64,000 bases of DNA, from the NCBI RefSeq assembly GCF_000021485.1, contig NC_011761.1:2510001-2574000 (forward strand), read 5' to 3'. Position numbers and translations under genes: made by a program. The notes below the pieces were generated by a model, which searched no databases, had not been told where the DNA came from, and was given only the letters and a program-made list of their open reading frames with translations. Of this stretch, positions 52,800-60,736 are shown piece by piece; positions within the stretch are counted from its first letter, which is position 1; each line of letters opens with the position of its first letter. The stretch is from Acidithiobacillus ferrooxidans ATCC 23270 (lineage in GTDB: Bacteria; Pseudomonadota; Gammaproteobacteria; Acidithiobacillales; Acidithiobacillaceae).

Positions 52800-53726
52800 T
52801 TATTTCTGCAACTCCGCAAACACCCCCAACGCCCGCTTCAGATCCTCCCAGACCTTGCGCTTGTCGATGGGGTTACGCAACAGATAGGCGGGGTGGTAGG
52901 TGACAATCAGGGGAATGCCTTGGAAGTGCTGGGTGGTGCCACGCAGTTGGCTGAGCGGCGTATTCACCTGAAGCAAGCCCTGCGCAGCAAAGCGTCCCAG
53001 GGCAACGATCACACGCGGCTGTAAAAGCGCGATCTGGCGCTGCAGATAGGGCGTGCAGGCATGCACTTCCGGACCCAGCGGATCACGGTTGTTGGGGGGG
53101 CGGCATTTGAGGATATTGGCAATGTAGGCGTCTTTGTCGCGACTCAGGCCCATGGCCTGGAGCATGTTGTCGAGGAGTTGACCGGCACGACCCACAAAGG
53201 CTTCGCCGCGGCGGTCTTCTTCCGCGCCCGGCGCCTCGCCGACAAAGAGCCAGGACCCGTGCGGGTTGCCCGCACCGAATACGGCATGTTTGCGGGTTTG
53301 GCCCAAGGGGCAGGCCTGACAGGTACTGACCATGTTACTGAGGTCACGCCAGTCCAGGGTGGCGATGCGGGCGGTGCGATGCGCCTCCACCGCAGTGACG
53401 CTGGCCTGATCAGCAGGTACCGGCGGCGGTGTGCCGCTGACCGGAATGGGGGCGGTCCCTGAGGATGGGAGTGCCGTGCCTGGTGCTACGCTACCTGCTA
53501 CCGGGGGCTGTTCTTCGACGGGGGGCGGGCGCGGCACGGACGTCTCCACAAGGGGCGTCGGAACAAACTCCGACGCTGATGGCGCAGGTACAGATCGGTT
53601 CGCTGCGGCATCAGCGGCGGTTGCCGTCGTTTTGGCCTGCGCCAGCTCCGGCGGCGGATCGCCGGGCACGGGCATGCGCAAAAGTTGCAGGAACTGGCGC
53701 TGTTTGTCGCTGAGGATGTCGGGCAT
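52800..53726 (-). CDS. family 4 uracil-DNA glycosylase
   Basis: 308 residues. The N-terminal 110 residues are a Pro/Ala/Val-rich, probably disordered stretch. The catalytic part starts with the iron-sulfur ligands [12 protein letters not shown], then [20 protein letters not shown] (uracil pocket and water-activating Glu), [20 protein letters not shown] plus ACTPYLQRQ (other two Cys ligands), and [11 protein letters not shown] near the C terminus. It removes uracil from DNA, useful in hot or acidic settings where cytosine deaminates. Length exceeds the usual family size because of the long N-terminal tail. It lies on the side of the IS debris, transcribed alone. Confidence 0.93.
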   Translation of the reverse strand: MPDILSDKQRQFLQLLRMPVPGDPPPELAQAKTTATAADAAANRSVPAPSASEFVPTPLVETSVPRPPPVEEQPPVAGSVAPGTALPSSGTAPIPVSGTPPPVPADQASVTAVEAHRTARIATLDWRDLSNMVSTCQACPLGQTRKHAVFGAGNPHGSWLFVGEAPGAEEDRRGEAFVGRAGQLLDNMLQAMGLSRDKDAYIANILKCRPPNNRDPLGPEVHACTPYLQRQIALLQPRVIVALGRFAAQGLLQVNTPLSQLRGTTQHFQGIPLIVTYHPAYLLRNPIDKRKVWEDLKRALGVFAELQK

Positions 53727-53892
53727 GGGTCTATGCTAAAGGTCCGGCCCATCGGTGGCAATCATTCTGCCAACGAGAAGGGACCGAGGGAGGAAACACC
53801 AATACCCACAGTTCTATCCGGCTGAAAAACAAATTATTATGGAAATCTAGTATATGATGTCATATGTTAGTGAACTGCATAGGAGAATGACC

Positions 53893-54963
53893 ATGAGAAT
53901 AAGCCTGCAGAGGGTCGTCTTTGGTGTAGCCGCCACACTGCTCTCGACCGTCACTGCTGCAGATGCCTGCACCCGCGTCGTATACCACGGCAATGACGGG
54001 CTGGTGATCACCGGTCGAACCATGGACTGGAAGGAACCCATGCATTCACGTTTGTGGATTTTCCCTCGAGGCCTGTCCTATGATGGGGGAGCTGGTCCCA
54101 ACTCCATCCGCTGGACCTCTAAATACGGAAGTGTCGTGGTGACATCAATGGACTCTGCCGTGAGCGACGGCATGAACCAGAAAGGACTGGTTGCCAATAT
54201 GCTCTGGTTAGCCGGTAGCAAGTATCCGGATGACTGTGGTAATGAGCCACGTCTGAGCTTGGCCGCCTGGGCACAATATTTTCTGGATAATTTTGCCACG
54301 GTCAAGGAAGCAGTTGCGGCGTTTAAGTCTCATCCATTTTGCGTTGTTTCAGACCGCATGCCGGGAAGCAATCGTTATACAACGCTACATCTATCCTTAT
54401 CTGACGCACAGGGTAATAGCGCTATTTTTGAATATATCAATGGCAAGGTCGTCATTCATGAAGGTCGCGATTACCAGGTTATGACTAATGACCCAGAATA
54501 TTCTGAACAATTGGCTATTCAGAAATACTGGAGCCAGATTGGCGGAACCACATTCTTGCCAGGGACCAATCGTCCTGCCGATCGCTTCGCCAGAGCAGCC
54601 TTTTATATTCACGCCATTCCCAAAACTGCCCATCAATTGCAAGGTGTGGCAGAAGTCATGAGTGTTTTGAACAATATTTCCGTACCCATAGGCATTTCGA
54701 CACCAGATCAGCCGCACATTTCTTCTACCCGATGGCGCGTAGTGGCGGACCAGACGGGGTTGCGCTACTATTACAATTCTGTTACTAGCATGAGTACTTT
54801 CTGGGTGGATCTGAATAAAGCAGACCTGAAAAAAGGAGCTCCTATCCTACAATTACCGATGGGAAATAGCCAGGTTTATTCAGGAGATGTGACGGCAGAT
54901 TTTAAGCCGGCCCCTCACCACTTTGAGTTTGCCACAGTACCACAAGAAAAATCGGACCAATAG
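53893..54963 (+). CDS. secreted Ntn hydrolase of the choloylglycine hydrolase/penicillin acylase type
   Basis: 356 residues. Signal peptide RISLQRVVFGVAATLLSTVT ending ADA, so cleavage exposes the catalytic Cys in ADACTRVVYHGNDGLVITGR. Then comes TMDWKEPMHSRLWIFPRG, typical of linear amide C-N hydrolases. Further typical parts: VSDGMNQKGLVANMLWLAGS, NSAIFEYINGKVVIHEGR and YQVMTNDPEY. These enzymes cleave linear amide bonds in bile salts, penicillin V or acyl-homoserine lactones. A quorum-quenching role is possible in this non-intestinal organism, but not shown. AGGAG lies seven bases before the ATG at 53893. Confidence 0.9.
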   Translation: MRISLQRVVFGVAATLLSTVTAADACTRVVYHGNDGLVITGRTMDWKEPMHSRLWIFPRGLSYDGGAGPNSIRWTSKYGSVVVTSMDSAVSDGMNQKGLVANMLWLAGSKYPDDCGNEPRLSLAAWAQYFLDNFATVKEAVAAFKSHPFCVVSDRMPGSNRYTTLHLSLSDAQGNSAIFEYINGKVVIHEGRDYQVMTNDPEYSEQLAIQKYWSQIGGTTFLPGTNRPADRFARAAFYIHAIPKTAHQLQGVAEVMSVLNNISVPIGISTPDQPHISSTRWRVVADQTGLRYYYNSVTSMSTFWVDLNKADLKKGAPILQLPMGNSQVYSGDVTADFKPAPHHFEFATVPQEKSDQ

Positions 54964-55109
54964 ATATTCAAGTAGATCATTTCTGCCTTATCCAACGGCT
55001 GACCGCGTGGGTGATTCTTATGAGTGTCTTGGAAAAACCTTTTCGGCGCTGGTTAGGATAGAATAAACCCCAATCCTGACGTGCGGTTTTGAGGGGCAGG
55101 ACTTGGTGT

Positions 55110-55125
55110 TGATGGTACACCATCA
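55110..55125. promoter_or_regulatory. 16-base inverted repeat between the Ntn hydrolase and mazF
   Basis: TGATGGT and ACCATCA are separated by AC, downstream of mazF and of the hydrolase gene. It could be a small terminator stem for either, but no T tract follows at once; TTTTGTTGGTTTTTTGG occurs at about 55157-55172. Confidence 0.35.
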
Positions 55126-55175
55126 GGCATTGCCCTTTGCATGATTTTCTCGGTTATTTTGTTGGTTTTTTGGTA

Positions 55176-55562
55176 TCACGACGCGGATGGCGTTAACCCG
55201 ATGATCTGATCCAGTATGCTGCACACCTGCCTGAACAGGGATTCAGGGAGGTTCCCGTGCGGATGAGGAGCGGCCTTTCTCGCGCGCCAGTCAAAGGATT
55301 TTGGCTGATGGCAAAGGACATAGCTGGTTTTACCCGCTTTGCGCCCCGATGCCGCACCAACAGATACCGCAAACGGATTGGTGGCGTTGTATTCAGCCGT
55401 GGTCATAGGCAAGCCGATAACCAGAGAGGTTCGGTCGTTGAACGCTTTTGGCGACAACACCAGAAAGGGGTGACGGTCCCGCATTTCCCTCCCGGCATGA
55501 GGGCTGCAGTCGATCCATAGGATTTCCTGCCGGTTTGGCACCCAGCCCACTGGCGTCACCAC
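55176..55562 (-). CDS. MazF/PemK-type mRNA interferase toxin
   Basis: 128 residues. PemK-fold toxin: EILWIDCSPHAGREMRDRHP, FLVLSPKAFNDRTSLVIGLP and MTTAEYNATNPFAVSV, then CHQPKSFDWRARKAAPHP. The basic residue after the GREMRDRHP start and the Thr/Ser in PMTTAEYN correspond to the active face of MazF. It cleaves mRNA at short sites, unless bound by the antitoxin. Start is GTG at 55562, overlapping the mazE stop by seven bases. Confidence 0.88.
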   Translation of the reverse strand: MVTPVGWVPNRQEILWIDCSPHAGREMRDRHPFLVLSPKAFNDRTSLVIGLPMTTAEYNATNPFAVSVGAASGRKAGKTSYVLCHQPKSFDWRARKAAPHPHGNLPESLFRQVCSILDQIIGLTPSAS

Positions 55563-55807
55563 AATTCAGCACCAACCGGCTCAGCCGCCATGACCTCGCC
55601 ACCATGTAAGGCGGGATCAAAGAGGTTGAGACGATCCTCCAGCGTCAAATCGGCGATTGTGCCGACTGGCTCGACGATAACACGTCCATGCTCAACGAAA
55701 AGCCTTACCTCCTGATCCGCATGGAGTCGAGCTTCGCTGGCAATGGTAGCGGGCAGCCTAACGCCCAAGTTATTACCCCATTTCTTTATGATGAGCCGAG
55801 TTCCCAT
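55556..55807 (-). CDS. MazE-type antitoxin (AbrB fold)
   Basis: 83 residues. N-terminal swapped-hairpin DNA-binding part RLIIKKWGNNLGVRLPATIA and EVRLFVEHGRVIVEPVG, then an acidic tail ALHGGEVMAAEPVGAELW which neutralises the toxin. A GGGG ribosome site precedes the ATG at 55807, and a strong inverted repeat lies immediately upstream. The gene pair is complete and uninterrupted. Confidence 0.9.
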   Translation of the reverse strand: MGTRLIIKKWGNNLGVRLPATIASEARLHADQEVRLFVEHGRVIVEPVGTIADLTLEDRLNLFDPALHGGEVMAAEPVGAELW

Positions 55808-55826
55808 GGAAATACCCCTTTCGTTT

Positions 55827-55846
55827 GTTTATACAAAAGTATAAAC
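55827..55846. promoter_or_regulatory. operator palindrome in front of mazE
   Basis: GTTTATAC and GTATAAAC form a perfect 8-base inverted repeat separated by AAAA, 20 to 39 bases before the mazE start. On the minus strand TATAAAC includes a good -10 element. MazE or the MazEF complex is expected to bind here and repress its own promoter. Confidence 0.7.
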
Positions 55847-55993
55847 ATATTGTGCGCGCCTGGCAAGGCGGCAATCCTGAGTAGCCAAGTGTGTCTCATG
55901 CGATCCTGCCAACGCCGTGGGGAGCTTCAGACTTCTCGCCGGACACGCCGTTGCTATTAACCTGATGCCTCTTGCTTCAGACGTTAGTCATCC

Positions 55994-56087
55994 AAAAGCC
56001 AACGCAGAAAACCCGCATTGGCCTTGTTACGACGCGGTGCGCTACCCGCGCACCACGGCGTGTCGAAGTCGTGCAACTGCTGGCGGC
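55994..56087. repeat. structured direct repeat, copy 1
   Basis: 94 bases almost identical to 57550-57642 (three differences: two substitutions and one base gained). It contains a GCCAACGC/GCATTGGC near-inverted repeat and a perfect GGTGCGC/GCGCACC hairpin (56036-56054) with a TACCC loop. It stands between the mazE promoter and the lipoprotein gene. Confidence 0.85.
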
Positions 56088-56165
56088 TGTATAGGGAATG
56101 GGGGCCGCAACCCAGCATCCAAACTATTGCCAAGACCAAAAAAGCAGGGCAAAATCATACCATTT

Positions 56166-56708
56166 TTGAGGATATTACGTGCCAAAGATCAAAAACTCGC
56201 CGCATCTTTAGCCATAGCCGCCACGGTCGCCGGATGCGGCATAATCGAACATCAGCCATACCCATACAAAACCAGCACAAAAAACTCGGCATTAGGCGCT
56301 TGGGAACTGGTACAGACTAGGATGAATAGTAAGTTCATGCCACTTTACCAGATCAAAACGGTGAAACCTGACAATATCTTGTTCGTCGGCAAAAAACATG
56401 CATGCCATGTTTCTCTCTATCAGGGCAAACCCACCGTGTCGCACATGGAAGCGGAGTCTGCAGGGGGCGCGTTGACTTTGGCCATGGGTCCCATTATCCC
56501 CGGAGAGGATACCGTCACCTATCGCGGCGCCACACTCAAAATGCGCCTGGAATCAGGGCCTTCTTTCCTTCTCGGTGGAACCATTTTGCGCCGATTGCCG
56601 ATTGCCAATGCTCATGATGCCATTAACTATATCGGAAGCGCCCTCAGCGTTCCACATAAAGAAGCTAGACATATTATGGATTCGTGTATCCTTGGCGCAA
56701 AAAGCTAG
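56166..56708 (+). CDS. putative lipoprotein, unknown function, doubtful start
   Basis: About 180 residues. A lipoprotein signal LAASLAIAATVAGC with a good lipobox is followed by GIIEHQPYPYKTS. The soluble part shows ALGAWELVQTRMNSKFMPLY, KKHACHVSLYQGKPTVSHME and LIPGEDTVTYRGATLKMRLE-like segments. The family was not recognised. The start in this frame (TTG at 56166) has no good ribosome site. A GTG at 56179 has GAGG seven bases upstream but is out of frame: one base more in the A5 run at 56191-56195 would give MPKIKKLAASLAIAATVAG, a better signal peptide. Thus a frameshift in the leader is suspected. Confidence 0.55.
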   Translation: MRILRAKDQKLAASLAIAATVAGCGIIEHQPYPYKTSTKNSALGAWELVQTRMNSKFMPLYQIKTVKPDNILFVGKKHACHVSLYQGKPTVSHMEAESAGGALTLAMGPIIPGEDTVTYRGATLKMRLESGPSFLLGGTILRRLPIANAHDAINYIGSALSVPHKEARHIMDSCILGAKS

Positions 56709-56810
56709 AACGGTTTCGGCTCCACAAGCGTCAGAGTTGCTGTTAACGGACAATAAAGCATCATCCCGGAAAAGGTGTGTCTCTGAGAGAATAGCGCATT
56801 CCTAGAACAA

Positions 56811-57227
56811 TCACTCGTCGGCCCGCAAAAATGGATTGATCAGTTGCAAGCGGTCTTCGAGGATCTGGCCGTGGTGCATATCCTCCGTGTAAAGAACGGC
56901 GCAATCAGCCAACAGGGCCGATGCGACAATCATTGCATCCCAAACATTGTATTTGTATCGCTCCGCAATCCTGAGGCCATGAATGTGCGTATCCAGGGTA
57001 AGATGCGCGACATCGCAAATTCGATGAATGGGGGTCAGCACCTCTCTGATTTCCAGAAAAGACATGCCCATCTTGCGCTGGGCAACGGAAGCAAATTCGT
57101 TCAACACCTGGGCACTGATCACACCACCATTCACCATGATGCCTTCTGCAACATCTGCCTTGGCCGTGTCCGCCGAAAGCAGATAAAGCAGCACGTTCGT
57201 GTCGAAGAACGCCTTACCGCTCGCCAT
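56811..57227 (-). CDS. VapC-type PIN-domain toxin
   Basis: 138 residues. PIN nuclease acidic residues are in place: FFDTNVLLYLLSADTAK (first Asp), SAQVLNEFASVAQRK (Glu), NVWDAMIVASALLADC (third acid) and LYTEDMHHGQILE. It should cleave RNA with divalent metal. It overlaps the antitoxin gene by 14 bases. The stop lies 103 bases from the lipoprotein stop, and the two genes converge. Confidence 0.9.
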   Translation of the reverse strand: MASGKAFFDTNVLLYLLSADTAKADVAEGIMVNGGVISAQVLNEFASVAQRKMGMSFLEIREVLTPIHRICDVAHLTLDTHIHGLRIAERYKYNVWDAMIVASALLADCAVLYTEDMHHGQILEDRLQLINPFLRADE

Positions 57228-57447
57228 GCGCTTCCAACCGGTCGAACCTGAAATCGGCAGGGAGCCTCCCTCGATAACGCCTTAACCTGGCCAACAACTC
57301 TTCCGCTTGAGGCGTTCGTTGAATCTGAAAACGGCGTTCGCCCACGACCTCAACCTCAATGTCGTCACCCTCTTTGATACCCAGCGCCTCTACCACGGAG
57401 GTTGGTATACGGACGGCCAGACTGTTGCCCCACTTGGATACCTGCAT
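57214..57447 (-). CDS. VapB-type antitoxin (AbrB/SpoVT fold)
   Basis: 77 residues. AbrB-fold DNA-binding part MQVSKWGNSLAVRIPTSVVE and EALGIKEGDDIEVEVVG, then a basic C-terminal tail RYRGRLPADFRFDRLE that binds the toxin. CGGAG precedes the ATG at 57447 with six bases between. Located right before vapC in the same transcript; probably autoregulates. Confidence 0.9.
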   Translation of the reverse strand: MQVSKWGNSLAVRIPTSVVEALGIKEGDDIEVEVVGERRFQIQRTPQAEELLARLRRYRGRLPADFRFDRLEAHGER

Positions 57448-57549
57448 GATATTCTCCGATAGGTTGCGGCAAGATAAACATTACGTTTCATTGTATATCA
57501 TGCTGCCCCTGATTGCGCAAGGGACCCGCAATCCAGCTCACCCACCAAA

Positions 57550-57642
57550 AAAAGCCAACGCAGAAAACTCGCATTGGCCTTGTTACGACGCGGTGCGCTA
57601 CCGCGCACCACGGCGTGTCGAAGTCGTGCAACCGCTGGCGGC
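57550..57642. repeat. structured direct repeat, copy 2
   Basis: 93 bases, about 97% the same as copy 1, in the same orientation. The perfect GGTGCGC/GCGCACC hairpin is at 57592-57609 with a TACC loop. It lies between the vapB promoter and the DUF4870 gene. Confidence 0.85.
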
Positions 57643-57802
57643 CATATCCGGCAATATCCTCCATCTCATTCTTGCTGACGGCTTTGATCAAAAGGCTATT
57701 CTTTGACAAAAAATTCAGTATGATAGTGAGCACGGGCCACACAGACTGGAACGCCACCCGGCAACCCCGGGCAAAATCCATCACCCTACAGGGAGCGTGA
57801 AC

Positions 57803-58153
57803 ATGGACAGCAATGACCTCGTTGAATCAGTCAGTAAGGACGATCGCAATATCGCTGCGCTCACCCACGCCGGCGGTATCATCTTCGGGTTCATCCCGTC
57901 GCTCATCGTCTATCTCCTCAAAAAGGACAGCGGCTCCGCCTGGCTGGTGCAGCAAAGCAGAGAGGCGCTGAATTTCCAGATCACGGTATTGATTGCCTGT
58001 GTGGTAGCCAGCATTCTCAGCGCATTCCTGATAGGCCTGTTCATTTTCCCGCTGATTTTTATAGGGAATTTAATATTCTGCGTGATCGCGGCCATCAAGG
58101 CCAGCAACGGCGAGGTCTACCACTACCCGCTCACCCTGCGTTTGCTGAGTTGA
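57803..58153 (+). CDS. DUF4870 family membrane protein
   Basis: 116 residues. DUF4870 (Tic20-like) features: DRNIAALTHAGGIIFGFIPS, IVYLLKKDSGSAWLVQQS, EALNFQITVLIACVVAS and FLIGLFIFPLIFIGN, with a C-terminal third span and YHYPLTLRLLS. About four transmembrane segments; function unknown. The ATG at 57803 has GGGAG seven bases upstream; the GTG at 57797 is less likely. Confidence 0.85.
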   Translation: MDSNDLVESVSKDDRNIAALTHAGGIIFGFIPSLIVYLLKKDSGSAWLVQQSREALNFQITVLIACVVASILSAFLIGLFIFPLIFIGNLIFCVIAAIKASNGEVYHYPLTLRLLS

Positions 58154-58249
58154 CGCGCAGAACCCGAGAACATCCTTTCGGCTTGCGCCACTGCAGCGCG
58201 CCCCGTACCCTACGCCTTTATTTTGCATAACAAGGATGGGGTCGGCTGA

Positions 58250-60112
58250 ATGTCTATTCTGCGGCTGGAGGCAGGGCAAGTGGAATGGGGTGGCCGGGCG
58301 CTGCTGGACCATGCCGAGTTGAATCTGGAGGCCGGCGAGCGGGTCGGCCTGATCGGCCGCAACGGTGAAGGCAAGTCTACCCTGCTGCAAGTGCTGGCAG
58401 GTCTCTGTCCCCTCGATGCGGGAACGCTGTGGGTGGCGCCCGGTATACGCCGGGCCTACTTGGCGCAGGAGCCAGAACTGGCCGGTGAGCACGACCTGCT
58501 CACCGCCATCAAATCCGGGCATCCTGCCTGGCGGCACTTGCAGAATGCCGATGCGGACGACGCCCATGCCCATGCCCTTGCCGACCATCACGATGCCTGG
58601 CAGATCGACTACAAGGCGGAGGCCCTGCGCGACAGCCTGGGGCTGCCCGCTGAAGGGGTGGTCAGCGCTCTTTCCGGCGGCCAGCGCAAGCGGGTAGCCA
58701 TCGCCGCCACCCTGGTCGCCGAGCCGGATCTGCTCTTTCTCGACGAACCCACCAACCATCTCGATCTGCCCGCGATCCTGGCGCTGGAACAATCCCTGCT
58801 GCGCCATCGCGGCACGCTGGTCTTCGTCACTCACGACCGGCGTTTTCTCGACCGGCTGGCGACCCGCATCATCGAACTGGACCGTGGGATACTACGCAGT
58901 TTTCCCGGCACTTTTGCGGCTTATCTAAGCCGCAAGGCCGAAGTCCTCGCTGCCGAGGCTGCGGCGGACAGCCGTCTGGAAGGTCAACTGGCGGAAGAGG
59001 AGGCTTGGCTGCGCCAAGGGGTCAAGGCCCGCGCCAAGCGCAACCAGGGCCGCCTGCGCCGTCTGGAGGGGCTGCGTGAGGAGCGTGCCAGCCGTCGCCA
59101 GCAGCAGGGGCAGGCCACCCTGCAAATCAGCACGGCGGATCGTTCCGGCGTACTCATTGCCGAGCTGGATCATGTGTCTTTTGCCTATGGTGGGCGTCCG
59201 GTCATTCGCGATTTTTCCACCCGCATCGAACGCGGCGACCGGGTTGGCATTATCGGCCCCAATGGGGCGGGCAAGACGACACTGCTGCGCCTGATCCTGG
59301 GCGAACTGGAGCCACAGGAGGGTACCGTCCGCCGCGGCACCAAGCAGGAGGTCGCCTACTTCGACCAGATGCGCGCCACCCTCGACCCGGAAAGCCGGGT
59401 GTTGGACGCCATTGCGGACGGGAATGATTTTATCGACATCAATGGCGAACGCCGTCACGTGCTGAGCTATCTGCAGGATTTCCTCTTCCCGCCCAGCCGG
59501 GCGCGGGGGCTGATCAAAGCGCTCTCCGGCGGCGAGCGCGCACGTTTGCTGCTGGCCCGCCTGTTTGCCCGCCCCGCCAATATTCTGGTGCTGGACGAAC
59601 CCACCAACGACCTGGACCTGGAGACGCTGGAGGTGCTCGAAGAACGTTTACAGAGTTACGCCGGCACGATCTTCCTGGTGTCCCATGACCGAGACTTTCT
59701 CGATAACGTGGTCACCCAGGTGATCGCCTTCGGGGAAGACGGGCAGATCAGCCAGAATGCGGGCGGCTACGAGGACTGGCTGCGCTGGCAGATGGAGTCG
59801 CAGCGCACGGCAAAATCGGTAGAAGGTGGCGGCGGCAAGGGTTCCGGCAAGCGGGATGGCGGCAAGGGCAGAAAATCCGCCATGAGCTACAAGGAGAACC
59901 AGGAACTCGCCGCCTTGCCGGCGCAGATCGAGGCGCTGGAGAAAGAAGAGGGTGAAATCGCCGCCTTGCTGGCCCTGCCGGAAACCTACCAGAACCCGGA
60001 GCGCTTGCGCGAGGTGCAGGCCCGCGCCGATGTCGTCAGTGCGTCTTTAAAGAAAGCTTATGGGCGCTGGGAGGCGCTGGAAGAAAAGGCGGCCCGGGCT
60101 GCCGACTTTTAG
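58250..60112 (+). CDS. uup: ABC-F family ATPase, Uup-like
   Basis: 620 residues, two ABC domains and no membrane part. First Walker A GLIGRNGEGKSTLLQVLA, signature LSGGQRKRVAIAATLV, Walker B LLFLDEPTNHLDLP. The linker has EEEAWLRQGVKARAKRNQGR. Second Walker A GIIGPNGAGKTTLLRLILG, signature LSGGERARLLLARLFA, Walker B ILVLDEPTNDLDLE. The C-terminal coiled coil (about 520-615) follows a Gly/Lys-rich stretch, as in Uup, which acts in DNA or ribosome-linked processes and affects transposon excision. The stop overlaps the opposite gene by four bases. Confidence 0.93.
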   Translation: MSILRLEAGQVEWGGRALLDHAELNLEAGERVGLIGRNGEGKSTLLQVLAGLCPLDAGTLWVAPGIRRAYLAQEPELAGEHDLLTAIKSGHPAWRHLQNADADDAHAHALADHHDAWQIDYKAEALRDSLGLPAEGVVSALSGGQRKRVAIAATLVAEPDLLFLDEPTNHLDLPAILALEQSLLRHRGTLVFVTHDRRFLDRLATRIIELDRGILRSFPGTFAAYLSRKAEVLAAEAAADSRLEGQLAEEEAWLRQGVKARAKRNQGRLRRLEGLREERASRRQQQGQATLQISTADRSGVLIAELDHVSFAYGGRPVIRDFSTRIERGDRVGIIGPNGAGKTTLLRLILGELEPQEGTVRRGTKQEVAYFDQMRATLDPESRVLDAIADGNDFIDINGERRHVLSYLQDFLFPPSRARGLIKALSGGERARLLLARLFARPANILVLDEPTNDLDLETLEVLEERLQSYAGTIFLVSHDRDFLDNVVTQVIAFGEDGQISQNAGGYEDWLRWQMESQRTAKSVEGGGGKGSGKRDGGKGRKSAMSYKENQELAALPAQIEALEKEEGEIAALLALPETYQNPERLREVQARADVVSASLKKAYGRWEALEEKAARAADF

Positions 60113-60432
60113 GAAGAAGACTTCGGTGTGCCATGCCCCTTGTCGCGCAGCAAAAAATGCAGCGCCACGCCGTCGACAATGGCCAGGAACAGGGTCGCGA
60201 TCAGGCCCGCGGCCATGCTGGCCCAGGGTCCGGGGGGCACCTGGGGGTCGGGAACGAAACCCTGCCAGTGCCAGGCCATCCCGGTTATCCCATAGGCGAT
60301 GATCAGCCCCGGAATCAGCAGCAGACCATCCACGGCCAGCAGTACCAGCACCGCCAGCAGCACGAGCAGCACCATACCCGCGCCTGCGATCAGCTCGCGC
60401 AGCCAGCGCAACCAATCACGTGGTTCAGCCAC
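60109..60432 (-). CDS. small hypothetical membrane protein
   Basis: 107 residues. Hydrophobic segments MVLLVLLAVLVLLAVDGLLL and IPGLIIAYGITGMAWHW, then MAAGLIATLFLAIVDGVALH; the C terminus is Lys/Ser-rich. Start is GTG at 60432, overlapping the stop of the previous gene by eight bases, so it is co-translated with it. No family recognised. It converges with uup. Confidence 0.6.
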   Translation of the reverse strand: MAEPRDWLRWLRELIAGAGMVLLVLLAVLVLLAVDGLLLIPGLIIAYGITGMAWHWQGFVPDPQVPPGPWASMAAGLIATLFLAIVDGVALHFLLRDKGHGTPKSSS

Positions 60433-60736
60433 GGTACACCCAAAGCACGATATCCCGGCGCGGCAGAGTGACCGGAGCCCCATTTTGGAAGTCCAGGGTA
60501 GCGTTGGGCCAGAAGGCCGTATCGGCGAAACGCGGGGTCACCAAATAGGTCCCCGGCCAGTCGGGCGCGGCCACTGCCTGATGCCCTCCGACAATAATGG
60601 TGCGCGCCCCGGCCTCGTTCACATAGATGTGCGCCACAGGGATGCGGGTAAACACCGCCGTCATCAAGATCCCCAGCAGGATCGCCACAATACCTGCCGT
60701 AAGTACTCCCGCGACCCATTTGTCCAGCCTGCTCAA
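60425..60736 (-). CDS. small membrane-anchored protein coupled to the PBP gene
   Basis: 103 residues. One N-terminal membrane span WVAGVLTAGIVAILLGILMT followed by a soluble part VAHIYVNEAGARTIIVGGHQ and RFADTAFWPNATLDFQNGAP. The start is a TTG at 60736 that overlaps the PBP stop by three bases, with GGAGG six bases before it, so a TTG start is well supported. Function unknown; the link to cell-wall synthesis is by position only. Confidence 0.65.
   Translation of the reverse strand: MSRLDKWVAGVLTAGIVAILLGILMTAVFTRIPVAHIYVNEAGARTIIVGGHQAVAAPDWPGTYLVTPRFADTAFWPNATLDFQNGAPVTLPRRDIVLWVYRG

Noticed and set aside
55994-57642. The paired repeats as integron attC sites around toxin-antitoxin cassettes
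   Set aside because: AGCCAAC and GTTACGA come near but do not fit RYYYAAC and GTTRRRY, and no integrase gene is present. Kept only as a structured repeat.
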